From Clostridia bacterium (GTDB lineage: Bacteria; Bacillota; Clostridia; Monoglobales; Monoglobaceae): DNA of 11,975 nt. Numbering within the stretch: the stretch's first letter is position 1; each line of letters starts with the position of its first letter. The notes below the pieces were generated by a model that saw nothing but the letters and a program-made list of their open reading frames with translations, was not told the DNA's origin and searched no databases. The DNA lies in contig CAAGHZ010000027.1 of assembly GCA_900769795.1 (NCBI GenBank), positions 1 through 11,975 of the forward strand, given 5' to 3'. Shown piece by piece: positions 1 to 6,661 of the stretch. The translations under genes and the position numbers were made by a program.

Positions 1-6
1 ACTCAG

Positions 7-780
7 ATGATAAACAAGATTACAAGTCGTGATAATAAAATTTTAAAGCTTGTTCGTTCTCTTCATCGCAAAAAGGGAAGAACAGACAGCGGACTTTATT
101 TTGCAGAGGGTGCACGTTTGATTGACGAGGCGCTCGTTTCTGTGCCTGAGAGTGTTCGCTATATAATTGTATCGGAAAACTTCTGTGAAAAAAACACAGA
201 TTACATAAATAGTCTTGACAGAGAAGACAAAATTGTATATATTACAGAAGATAAGCTTTTTAACGAAGTTTGTGATACGGAGAGTCCTCAGGGGATAGGC
301 GCGGTAATTGAAATGCCGAAAGAAACAGAGACAGAGCAGGTCAAGGTCGAGTATATACTGATTCTTGACGGAGTATCAGAGCCGGGTAACATGGGCACGA
401 TTATAAGAACTGCCGAAGCGGCAGGTGTAGATGTTATATATATGACATCAGGATGTGTTGATATATATAACCCAAAGGTTGTGCGCTCGGCAATGGGGTC
501 GCTGTTTCGTATGAAGTTTGCGCAGTGCGACGCTGATGCGGTTAGAAGGTTAAAAGCAGACGGATTTGTGATTGTTGCAACCGCTCTTTATAACTCTGTG
601 CCCATTGAAGAAGCAAAGGTGCAGGGCAAGAGGGCAATCGTGATTGGCAACGAGGCGCAGGGCGTGTCACAGGAGATGCTCTCTCTTGCTGACATGGCGG
701 TAAGGATTGATATGTGTGGCAAGGTGGAATCATTAAACGCCGCCGTTGCCGCAGGGATTGCTATGTATACATTTAAATAG
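7..780 (+). CDS. SpoU/TrmH-family RNA 2'-O-methyltransferase
   Basis: SpoU (SPOUT) class methyltransferase of 257 aa, expected to transfer a methyl group from S-adenosylmethionine to a ribose 2'-OH of rRNA or tRNA in the cytoplasm. The N-terminal ~100 residues look like the SpoU substrate-binding domain (ITSRDNKILKLVRSL, then YFAEGARLIDEAL at 31-43). The knotted catalytic domain carries all three family motifs: motif 1 DGVSEPGNMGTIIRTAEAAG at 121-140, with the catalytic Arg at 134; motif 2 IVIGNEAQGVS at 211-221; motif 3 RIDMCGKVESLNAAVAAGI at 233-251. Length is normal for the family. The ATG lies 6 nt from the window edge, so its ribosome binding site is not visible. A stop and 18 nt separate it from dprA, suggesting co-transcription. 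The exact target (23S rRNA, RlmB-like, or another RNA) cannot be read from the sequence. Confidence 0.9.
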   Translation: MINKITSRDNKILKLVRSLHRKKGRTDSGLYFAEGARLIDEALVSVPESVRYIIVSENFCEKNTDYINSLDREDKIVYITEDKLFNEVCDTESPQGIGAVIEMPKETETEQVKVEYILILDGVSEPGNMGTIIRTAEAAGVDVIYMTSGCVDIYNPKVVRSAMGSLFRMKFAQCDADAVRRLKADGFVIVATALYNSVPIEEAKVQGKRAIVIGNEAQGVSQEMLSLADMAVRIDMCGKVESLNAAVAAGIAMYTFK

Positions 781-798
781 GAAAGGTGTGTCTGTGGT

Positions 799-1986
799 AT
801 GAGCATAGATAATGATATATATTATAAACTATGGCTCAACATCATTTGTAATCACAACCCCGATCTTATAGGCAAGAGTATAGAGAGATATGGCACCGCA
901 AAAGAGATATATGAGTCAAAATCCCTATCAAGAGGATTAGGTGTAGGCAAATTGCGTGCACGGCTTTCAACGGCGAAGCGCTCTTTTGATGATGCTCGTG
1001 AGTTGTTTAATTACTGCAGACAAAATTACATAGATATAATCACCATAGATGATAACAGATACCCCGAAATACTTCGGCAGATGCATAATCCGCCACAGAT
1101 TTTGTATGTAAGGGGCAAACTTCCCGATGTTGACAACTTAGTATGCGTAACTATTGTCGGGTCAAGAGACTGCAGCGACGAGAGCAGAGAGTTTGCAAAC
1201 AGCCTTGCAACTGACCTTGCAAAGAGTGGTATCGTTATAGTAAGCGGAATGGCGCTTGGGATAGATGCGGCGGCCCATACAGGTGCGCTTTGCGAAGGCA
1301 ATCTTACTTTGGCGGTGCTTGCCGGCGGAGTTGATGTTGTTTATCCCAAAGAGAATTACGATATTTATGAAGAAATACAAAAAAGAGGGGCAATAATCTC
1401 AGAAAGACCACCGGGATGTATCGGCAGGAGTGAGTTTTATACTCAAAGAAACCGAATTCTCGTCGGGCTTTCAAGAGGTGTTGTTATAGTTGAGGGAAGC
1501 AAAAAGAGCGGGACAAGAATCACTGCAAACTGGGCGGCGATGTCAGACAGAGATTTGTATGCTGTCCCGGGTAAGCCGTCAGATGTAAGAGCGGAACTTC
1601 CCAATGAACTTATAAAGCATAATGCAAAGTTGATTACATCAGCAGAAGATATAATAGAAGAATATGTTTCCGTTTACCCTGCGGAAATCAGGAATGGTAT
1701 CGATATGGTTTTAAAGGATAGCCATTTTGAACGCTTGTCGGTGGCTTTGCCAAAGCCTGTAAAAAATGCGGTGCCAAAACCGCCCGAGATGCAGATTGAC
1801 ATAGAAAAGTATAGCGGAAAACAAAGAATAGTGCTTGAATATTTACGCAATACTAACGAAGCGATTCATATAGATGAGATTTCAAGAGGTTGCGGTATTG
1901 ATACAACCGAGTTGAGTTTTCTGATAATTCAGCTTATGATGGAGCGTGTGATAAAAGAGCACCCCGGAGGATGTTACAGCCTGTAG
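799..1986 (+). CDS. dprA: DNA processing protein DprA (Smf)
   Basis: DprA, 395 aa, binds incoming single-stranded DNA and loads RecA during natural transformation. It is also widespread in species not known to be competent. Residues 1-75 form a helical N-terminal region. The Rossmann-like DprA core spans about 80-295, with VTIVGSRDCS (117-126), SGMALGIDAAAH (149-160), LAGGVDVVYP (174-183), FYTQRNRI (213-220) and VEGSKKSGT (231-239), all family hallmarks. The last ~60 residues resemble the DML1-like winged helix found at the C terminus of many DprA proteins (KQRIVLEYLRNT to the end). The ATG is preceded by GAAAGG at 781-786. Position before topA and trmFO matches the conserved Firmicutes order. 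No damage is seen. Confidence 0.96.
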   Translation: MSIDNDIYYKLWLNIICNHNPDLIGKSIERYGTAKEIYESKSLSRGLGVGKLRARLSTAKRSFDDARELFNYCRQNYIDIITIDDNRYPEILRQMHNPPQILYVRGKLPDVDNLVCVTIVGSRDCSDESREFANSLATDLAKSGIVIVSGMALGIDAAAHTGALCEGNLTLAVLAGGVDVVYPKENYDIYEEIQKRGAIISERPPGCIGRSEFYTQRNRILVGLSRGVVIVEGSKKSGTRITANWAAMSDRDLYAVPGKPSDVRAELPNELIKHNAKLITSAEDIIEEYVSVYPAEIRNGIDMVLKDSHFERLSVALPKPVKNAVPKPPEMQIDIEKYSGKQRIVLEYLRNTNEAIHIDEISRGCGIDTTELSFLIIQLMMERVIKEHPGGCYSL

Positions 1987-1991
1987 GGAAA

Positions 1992-2077
1992 TCCCGAATA
2001 AGCGGCAGGAGCAAGCCCCTTCGCTACAAAGGCTGCGGACGTCCCAAATAAGCGGCAGGAGCAAGCCCCTGCCCTAC
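1992..2077. repeat. Two tandem copies of a 36-nt GC-rich repeat
   Basis: Positions 1992-2027 and 2042-2077 are 36-nt copies with three mismatches, set 50 nt apart in the dprA-topA gap. Each contains CGGCAGGAGCAAGCCCCT. In the second copy this continues into a near-perfect inverted repeat (GGCAGGAGC against GCCCCTGCC, with one wobble pair) that can fold as a short hairpin. The last 25 nt of copy 2 (2053-2077) occur exactly, in reverse orientation, at 5717-5741. The repeats are more GC-rich than the adjacent genes' AT-rich spacers. They look like REP or MITE-like short interspersed elements; no transposase is nearby. Confidence 0.8.
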
Positions 2078-2087
2078 TTGTGTCAAA

Positions 2088-2110
2088 GGGAACGATGTAC
2101 GCATCGTCCC
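2088..2110. repeat. Imperfect palindrome next to the GC-rich repeats
   Basis: GGGA(A)CGATG on the left pairs with CATCG-TCCC on the right, giving 9 pairs with one bulged A and a TACG loop. It directly follows the tandem GC-rich repeats and probably belongs to the same composite element. It has no U-tract, so it does not look like a terminator. It lies 41 nt upstream of topA and would be in the topA leader if transcription runs on from dprA. Confidence 0.55.
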
Positions 2111-2150
2111 GACAAAGAAATATAAATTGATATTTCAGGAGGATAATTGT

Positions 2151-4253
2151 ATGGCCGAGCAGCAGACGAGCAAAAGCAGGACTACAAAAAAGAAACTGGT
2201 TATTGTGGAGTCTCCTACTAAGGTGGAGTCTGTAAAAAAATACTTAGGCAGCGGATATGAAATAGAAGCAACTATGGGTCACGTGCGTGATTTGCCAAAG
2301 AGTGCCATGGGTATAGAAATAGAAAACGACTTTGAACCAAGTTATATTACCATTCGTGGTAAGGGTGATTTAATCGCGAAACTTAAAAAGAAGGCTAAAG
2401 CCGCTGACAAAGTATATCTGGCAACTGACCCTGACCGCGAGGGAGAGGCAATATCGTGGCATTTGGCAAACGTGCTTGGGATTGATCCGACCAGTGATTG
2501 CCGAATCACCTTTAATGAGGTAACAAAAGACGTGGTACGCGAGGCGATAAAAGAAGCACGACCCATAGATATGAACCTGGTTGATGCACAACAGATGAGA
2601 CGTGTCCTTGACAGAATCGTGGGTTATAAAATCAGCCCTCTGCTCTGGAAAAAGGTTAAAAAAGGTCTCAGCGCGGGCAGAGTTCAGTCTGTGGTTGTTC
2701 GCCTTATTGTAGACAGAGAACGCGAGATTGAAGCCTTTGACCCCAAAGAATACTGGAGTATCGACTTAAAACTTACCAATGATAAGGGTAAACTGCCGTT
2801 TAAGGCAAAGTTCTTTGGCAGCATAGACGGAAAGAAGATATCTCTCGGCGATGAAGCCAAAACTACAAAGATAGTAGAAGAGTTAAAGAGTGCCGCCTAC
2901 AGCGTAAAGACCGTCACCCGCAAGGAGACAAAGCGCAAGAGTGCACCGCCTTTTACAACAAGTACACTCCAACAGGAGGCATCAAGAAAACTTAACTTTA
3001 CTTCGCGTCGTACTATGATTGCGGCACAGCAACTTTACGAAATGGGTTATATAACCTATATGAGAACCGACTCGCTCAGAATTTCTACGGTTGCGCAGAG
3101 TGAGGCAAGAGATTATATACAAGAAACTTATGGCGATGCCTTTTTGCCAAAAACACCAAAGCAGTATCGTGCAAAAAAGAGTGCGCAAGATGCCCACGAG
3201 GCTATAAGGCCGACTGTTGTACAGAACTCGCCTGAGAAACTTAAAGATAAACTCAAGAGTGATTTGTATAAGTTATATCGCCTGATTTGGCTCAGATTTA
3301 TGGCGAGTCAGATGACAGATGCCGTTGTGGATATGATATCTGCAGATATTGCGGCAGATGGTTATTTGGTACGTGCAACAGGAAGCGAGGTTAAGTTCGC
3401 AGGCTTTACCACTCTCTATGTAGAGGGAAAAGACGAAGAGGAAGAAAAGATGTCAAAACTTCCGACGCTTACAGATGGACAATCTCTTCTTTTGTCTGAG
3501 ATTGACCCGCAGCAGCACTTTACTCAGCCGCCGCCAAGATATACCGAGGCGACTCTTGTAAAGGTGATGGAAGAAGACGGTATCGGCAGACCGAGTACCT
3601 ATGCGCCGACTATTGCAACAATCAGCGCAAGAGGCTATGTGGCAAGAGATGGCAAGTCTCTCTATCCGACAGAACTCGGTTTTGTGGTAACGGATATAAT
3701 GAAGGAGAATTTCTCTGATATTGTAGATGTTGAGTTTACTGCCAATATGGAAGACGAGATAGAAGACGTTGCAAGCGGTGATGTAGAGTGGAAGAAACTG
3801 ATAAGAGAATTCTACGGCCCCTTTAAAAAGACTCTTGATGAGGCAGAGGAGAAGGTCGGCAGCGTGGAAATCGCAGATGAGGTATCAGATGTTGTTTGCG
3901 ACAAGTGTGGCAGACAGATGGTGTATAAGCAGGGCAGATTTGGTAAGTTCTTAGCCTGCCCGGGCTTCCCTGAGTGTCGCAACACCAAGGCGATTGTAGA
4001 GAGCATCGAGGCTAAGTGCCCTAAGTGCGGCGGCAATGTTGTTGTTCGCAAATCAAGAAAGGGTGTTGTCTTCTATACTTGTGACAATGCGCCTGAGTGC
4101 GACTTTATCTCATGGAACGAGCCAACAAACGAGAAGTGTCCAAACTGTGGCAACTCTCTTATGAAGGTGCGTGCCTTCCGTGGCAGAGGGCCTCTTACCT
4201 ACAAGTGTTTTAACGAAGAATGTGGTTTTGAGAAAAAGCCCGATAAAAAATAA
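2151..4253 (+). CDS. topA: DNA topoisomerase I (type IA)
   Basis: Type IA topoisomerase, 700 aa, which relaxes negative supercoils by transient single-strand cleavage. The Toprim domain at the N terminus has LVIVESPTK (Glu20) and DPDREGEA (93-100). The helical core includes LSAGRVQS (173-180). The nucleophile is Tyr303 in YITYMRTDSLR, and DGIGRPSTYA follows later. The tail carries three four-cysteine zinc ribbons at about 583-609, 623-650 and 663-691, each starting CxxC and ending in a Cys, which is the usual Firmicutes architecture. I chose ATG 2151 because CAGGAGG at 2136-2142 is 8 nt upstream. An in-frame TTG at 2127 would place that ribosome binding site inside the gene. It lies 164 nt after dprA, with repeats in between. 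Confidence 0.98.
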   Translation: MAEQQTSKSRTTKKKLVIVESPTKVESVKKYLGSGYEIEATMGHVRDLPKSAMGIEIENDFEPSYITIRGKGDLIAKLKKKAKAADKVYLATDPDREGEAISWHLANVLGIDPTSDCRITFNEVTKDVVREAIKEARPIDMNLVDAQQMRRVLDRIVGYKISPLLWKKVKKGLSAGRVQSVVVRLIVDREREIEAFDPKEYWSIDLKLTNDKGKLPFKAKFFGSIDGKKISLGDEAKTTKIVEELKSAAYSVKTVTRKETKRKSAPPFTTSTLQQEASRKLNFTSRRTMIAAQQLYEMGYITYMRTDSLRISTVAQSEARDYIQETYGDAFLPKTPKQYRAKKSAQDAHEAIRPTVVQNSPEKLKDKLKSDLYKLYRLIWLRFMASQMTDAVVDMISADIAADGYLVRATGSEVKFAGFTTLYVEGKDEEEEKMSKLPTLTDGQSLLLSEIDPQQHFTQPPPRYTEATLVKVMEEDGIGRPSTYAPTIATISARGYVARDGKSLYPTELGFVVTDIMKENFSDIVDVEFTANMEDEIEDVASGDVEWKKLIREFYGPFKKTLDEAEEKVGSVEIADEVSDVVCDKCGRQMVYKQGRFGKFLACPGFPECRNTKAIVESIEAKCPKCGGNVVVRKSRKGVVFYTCDNAPECDFISWNEPTNEKCPNCGNSLMKVRAFRGRGPLTYKCFNEECGFEKKPDKK

Positions 4254-4260
4254 TGGTAAT

Positions 4261-4298
4261 TAATCCCTCAATTTTGCTTTGCAAAAATTGAGGGATTA
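4261..4298 (+). terminator. Long hairpin between topA and trmFO, possible weak terminator
   Basis: The arms 4261-4277 and 4281-4298 pair almost completely (TAATCCCTCAATTTTGC against GCAAAAATTGAGGGATTA) with one extra A and a 3-nt TTT loop. This gives about 17 pairs. The downstream sequence TTATTAAAAGGG lacks a proper U-tract, so factor-independent termination should be weak at best. The stem ends 3 nt before the trmFO ribosome binding site. Attenuation, RNA processing or a decayed terminator are all possible. Confidence 0.55.
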
Positions 4299-4316
4299 TT
4301 AAAAGGGATGATAACT

Positions 4317-5609
4317 ATGACAATAAAAATAATCGGCGCAGGTCTTGCAGGGTGCGAGGCGGCATGGCAGGCGGCAGAGATGGGGGTAAAGGTTATCCTT
4401 TGCGAGATGAAACCCGACAAAAAGTCTGCAGCCCACAAAAGCGATAATTTTGCAGAACTTGTCTGCAGCAACTCGCTGCGAGCAGACGGAATTGCCAACG
4501 CGGTTGGGCTTTTGAAAGAAGAAATGCGCAGAATGAACTCTCTTATAATGGAGTGTGCAGATAAGACCAAAGTCCCTGCAGGGGGCGCTCTTGCAGTAGA
4601 CAGAGACGGGTTTTCAAAAATGGTGACAGACAAGATAACTTCTCACCCCAATATTGAAGTCAGGTATGGCGAGATAGGAGAGATTAACCCCGATGAATAT
4701 ACGATTGTTGCGGCAGGACCTCTTGCATCGGATGTGATAACCGGGGAAATCCAAAAACTGACAGGCAATGACTATCTGCACTTTTTTGATGCGGCGGCAC
4801 CTATTGTGACGGCAGAGACCATAGATATGACAAAAGCCTTTTGCGCAGCGCGCTATGGCAAGGGCGGAGCGGATTATATCAACTGCCCCATGAATAAAGA
4901 GGAGTATATAAACTTCTGGCGAGAACTTGTCTCAGCAGAGGCGGCACCCGTACATGACGGAGTTGATAACCCAAAGGTTTTTGAGGGATGTATGCCCATT
5001 GAGATTATGGCATCAAGAGGCGAGGACACTATGAGGTTCGGCCCTTTAAAGCCTGTTGGACTAACCGACCCGAGAGATAATTCAAGACCTTATGCGGTTG
5101 TTCAACTCAGGAGGGACAACGCAGACGGAAGTATGTATAACATAGTTGGGTTTCAGACCCATCTTAAGTTTGGCGAGCAAAAGAGGGTGTTCTCTATGAT
5201 ACCCGGGCTTGAAAATGCCGAGTTTGTACGCTATGGCGTTATGCACAGAAATACATATATAAACTCACCTCTGCTTCTTGACAAAACATATAAAATGAGA
5301 AAGTATCCAAAGATATATTTTGCAGGACAGATTACAGGGGTTGAGGGATATGTAGAATCTGCCGCATCAGGGTTGATTGCAGGACGCAATGCCGCACTCT
5401 CTGTAATGGGGAGAGAAGAACTGAACCTTGATGCAAAAACAGCCATTGGTGCTCTCTGCGTATATGTTTCAAACGAGAGCATAGTTAACTTCCAGCCCAT
5501 GAATGTAAACTTCGGCATAATGGAAGATTTAGGCGTGCGGATAAAGGATAAAAAAGAAAAGGCAGAAGCCTTAGCAAAAAGAAGCCTTGATATAATAGAT
5601 TGTATTTAA
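4317..5609 (+). CDS. trmFO: Folate/FAD-dependent tRNA (uracil-54-C5)-methyltransferase TrmFO
   Basis: TrmFO (formerly Gid), 430 aa, makes ribothymidine at position 54 of the tRNA T-loop using methylene-tetrahydrofolate and FADH2. The N-terminal FAD site is IIGAGLAGCEAA (5-16). The family signature FAELVCSNSLRAD contains Cys50, and EGCMPIE contains Cys225. These correspond by position to the catalytic cysteines known in the Bacillus enzyme (Cys53 and Cys226). The C-terminal ITGVEGYVESAASGLIAGRNA matches the second flavin-binding region. An upstream in-frame ATG at 4308 overlaps the AAAAGGG ribosome binding site (4301-4307). ATG 4317, 9 nt after it, is therefore preferred and puts the flavin motif at the usual distance. 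Adjacency to topA is conserved in Firmicutes, but the xerC, hslVU and codY genes often found next in Bacillus are absent. Confidence 0.97.
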   Translation: MTIKIIGAGLAGCEAAWQAAEMGVKVILCEMKPDKKSAAHKSDNFAELVCSNSLRADGIANAVGLLKEEMRRMNSLIMECADKTKVPAGGALAVDRDGFSKMVTDKITSHPNIEVRYGEIGEINPDEYTIVAAGPLASDVITGEIQKLTGNDYLHFFDAAAPIVTAETIDMTKAFCAARYGKGGADYINCPMNKEEYINFWRELVSAEAAPVHDGVDNPKVFEGCMPIEIMASRGEDTMRFGPLKPVGLTDPRDNSRPYAVVQLRRDNADGSMYNIVGFQTHLKFGEQKRVFSMIPGLENAEFVRYGVMHRNTYINSPLLLDKTYKMRKYPKIYFAGQITGVEGYVESAASGLIAGRNAALSVMGREELNLDAKTAIGALCVYVSNESIVNFQPMNVNFGIMEDLGVRIKDKKEKAEALAKRSLDIIDCI

Positions 5610-5612
5610 TAT

Positions 5613-5642
5613 AAGCCTTCCCCTTATGGGGAAGGCTTTTTT
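5613..5642 (+). terminator. Intrinsic terminator after trmFO
   Basis: Perfect 11-bp stem AAGCCTTCCCC (5613-5623) with GGGGAAGGCTT (5628-5638), a TTAT loop and a run of six T at 5637-5642. It begins 3 nt after the trmFO stop and should end the dprA-topA-trmFO transcription unit. Confidence 0.95.
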
Positions 5643-5669
5643 AAGTCCTTTAGAGTGTGCGGGGACAAC

Positions 5670-5688
5670 GGGCGGATGATATCCGCCC
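5670..5688. repeat. GC-rich palindrome in the trmFO-cwlD gap
   Basis: GGGCGGAT (5670-5677) and ATCCGCCC (5681-5688) form a perfect 8-bp stem with a 3-nt GAT loop. It has no U-tract. It lies just upstream of the GC-rich repeat copies at 5711-5797 and probably belongs to the same patch of interspersed palindromic elements. Confidence 0.65.
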
Positions 5689-5710
5689 TTACAAATGTAT
5701 GAATATGTAT

Positions 5711-5797
5711 AATCTCGTAGGGCAGGGGCTTGCTCCTGCCGAATATTTGCCTCTGCGAATATGTAAATGTATGCAATCTCGTAGGTCAGGGGCTTGC
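5711..5797. repeat. Two copies of the GC-rich repeat, inverted relative to 1992-2077
   Basis: AATCTCGTAGG(G/T)CAGGGGCTTGC occurs at 5711-5733 and 5775-5797, 64 nt apart, with a single mismatch. The first copy continues into CTCCTGCC, so 5717-5741 is the exact reverse complement of 2053-2077. The second copy loses the match after GCTTGC and is truncated. A shared 9-mer GCTGCGGAC also occurs at 2032-2040 and 5803-5811, but in direct orientation, so modules have been rearranged. This fills most of the 233-nt gap between trmFO and cwlD. I see no gene there. Confidence 0.8.
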
Positions 5798-5826
5798 GTG
5801 TCGCTGCGGACATTGTTCTAAAAAAC

Positions 5827-5859
5827 ATCATCACCTCATAAAATGATTGGGGTGATGAT
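5827..5859. promoter_or_regulatory. Hairpin over the cwlD translation start region
   Basis: ATCATCACC (5827-5835) pairs with GGTGATGAT (5851-5859). Inside this, TCAT (5836-5839) pairs with ATGA (5843-5846) around an AAA loop, leaving a TTGG bulge. In RNA, the likely ribosome binding site GGGGTGAT and the candidate start codons at 5843 and 5855 would be inside this stem. The + strand continues TTTTGTTT and the - strand continues into a run of six T, so a bidirectional terminator is an alternative reading. Confidence 0.5.
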
Positions 5860-6598
5860 TTTGTTTATATCAATAAAAAAGAATACAATAATATATGGTT
5901 TTTTGATTTTGCTTGTTGCATCCTTGCTTCTTCTTTGCTGTGCCGTCAAGGAAGCGGCCTGTGACGTAGAGGCGACGGGCGCATCCTCTCCTTTGTCGGA
6001 TAAAATTATTCTTGTAGATCCGGGTCACGGCGGTTTTGACGCGGGGGCGTCTGCAAACGGACTTTTTGAAAAGGATATAAACCTCAGCGTTGCAAAAAAA
6101 CTTAAGTTATGGATAGAAGAAAATGGCGGCAAAGTGGTTATGACAAGAGAAGAAGATGTGTCCACTGCCGACCAAAGCAAAAGCGGAGGCTCTGCCAAAG
6201 CGTCTGACCTTAAGCGTAGAAAGGCCATGGTGGATGAAAGCGGAGCGGATTTGTTTGTCAGCATACATATGAATAAGTTCCCCGAGGAACAGTATTGGGG
6301 CGCGCAGGTCTTTTATGCCACATCCTCGGATGAGAGCAAACGTCTTGGCGAGGCAATACAGAAGGCTGTAAAAGATACAATGAGCGACGGCAACGAAAGG
6401 GTGGCAAAGAAGAGTGACGGCGGTATCTTTCTGCTCAAAGACGTAAAGGTGCCGTCTGTGATTGTTGAGTGCGGATTTTTGTCAAACCACACCGATGCAG
6501 AAAAGTTGAAGACAGAGGATTATCAAAATAAAATTGCTTTTGGAATATGTATGGGGATAAACAACTATTTTGCTCATGCAGAAAAAAGTGATATATAA
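5843..6598 (+). CDS. cwlD: N-acetylmuramoyl-L-alanine amidase, CwlD type
   Basis: Zinc-dependent Amidase_3 enzyme that removes the peptide from muramic acid. CwlD does this during spore cortex formation so that muramic-delta-lactam can be made. The numbering is from ATG 5843 (251 aa). A basic segment and a hydrophobic helix at about 14-34 form a signal peptide or membrane anchor, so the enzyme acts outside the membrane. Zinc ligands fit His62 in DPGHGG, Glu76 in LFEKD and His142 in SIHMNKF. Glu209 in VIVECGFLSN is the catalytic acid. The SIHMNKFPEEQYWGAQVFY stretch is typical of CwlD rather than of large autolysins, and there is no extra cell-wall-binding domain. The start is uncertain. ATG 5843 has no ribosome binding site, whereas GGGGTGAT at 5849-5856 is best placed for TTG 5861 (245 aa). 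It has its own terminator and so is probably monocistronic. Confidence 0.88.
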   Translation: MIGVMILFISIKKNTIIYGFLILLVASLLLLCCAVKEAACDVEATGASSPLSDKIILVDPGHGGFDAGASANGLFEKDINLSVAKKLKLWIEENGGKVVMTREEDVSTADQSKSGGSAKASDLKRRKAMVDESGADLFVSIHMNKFPEEQYWGAQVFYATSSDESKRLGEAIQKAVKDTMSDGNERVAKKSDGGIFLLKDVKVPSVIVECGFLSNHTDAEKLKTEDYQNKIAFGICMGINNYFAHAEKSDI

Positions 6599-6616
6599 AA
6601 TATGTGGCACGCTATG

Positions 6617-6661
6617 ACACTTTCTTTCCCTGTATAATAACAGGGAAAGGAGTGTTTTTTT
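6617..6661 (+). terminator. Intrinsic terminator after cwlD, overlapping the next ribosome binding site
   Basis: Inner 9-bp stem TTTCCCTGT (6625-6633) with ACAGGGAAA (6640-6648), a small internal loop, outer 5-bp stem ACACT (6617-6621) with AGTGT (6651-6655), loop ATAATA, then seven T at 6655-6661. The last T touches the ATG at 6662. The 3' arm contains AAAGGAG (6646-6652), the only plausible ribosome binding site for that gene. A TATAAT hexamer (6633-6638) spans the loop. Confidence 0.9.

Noticed and set aside
1992..2077. CRISPR-like direct repeats
   Set aside because: Only two copies with a 14-nt gap, other copies inverted and scattered 3.6 kb away, and no cas gene; this fits interspersed palindromic elements.
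2127..2150. Upstream TTG start for topA
   Set aside because: The AGGAGG ribosome binding site would fall inside the coding sequence; ATG 2151 has ideal spacing.
4268..4633. 121-codon - strand frame over the trmFO start
   Set aside because: It is antisense to the flavin-binding region of trmFO and has no domain or ribosome binding site support.
5700..5713. TATAAT hexamer (5708-5713) and TGAATA (5700-5705) as cwlD promoter parts
   Set aside because: No -35 at 16-18 nt from the TATAAT, and no matching sigma-G-type -10 after TGAATA; both lie within the repeat patch.
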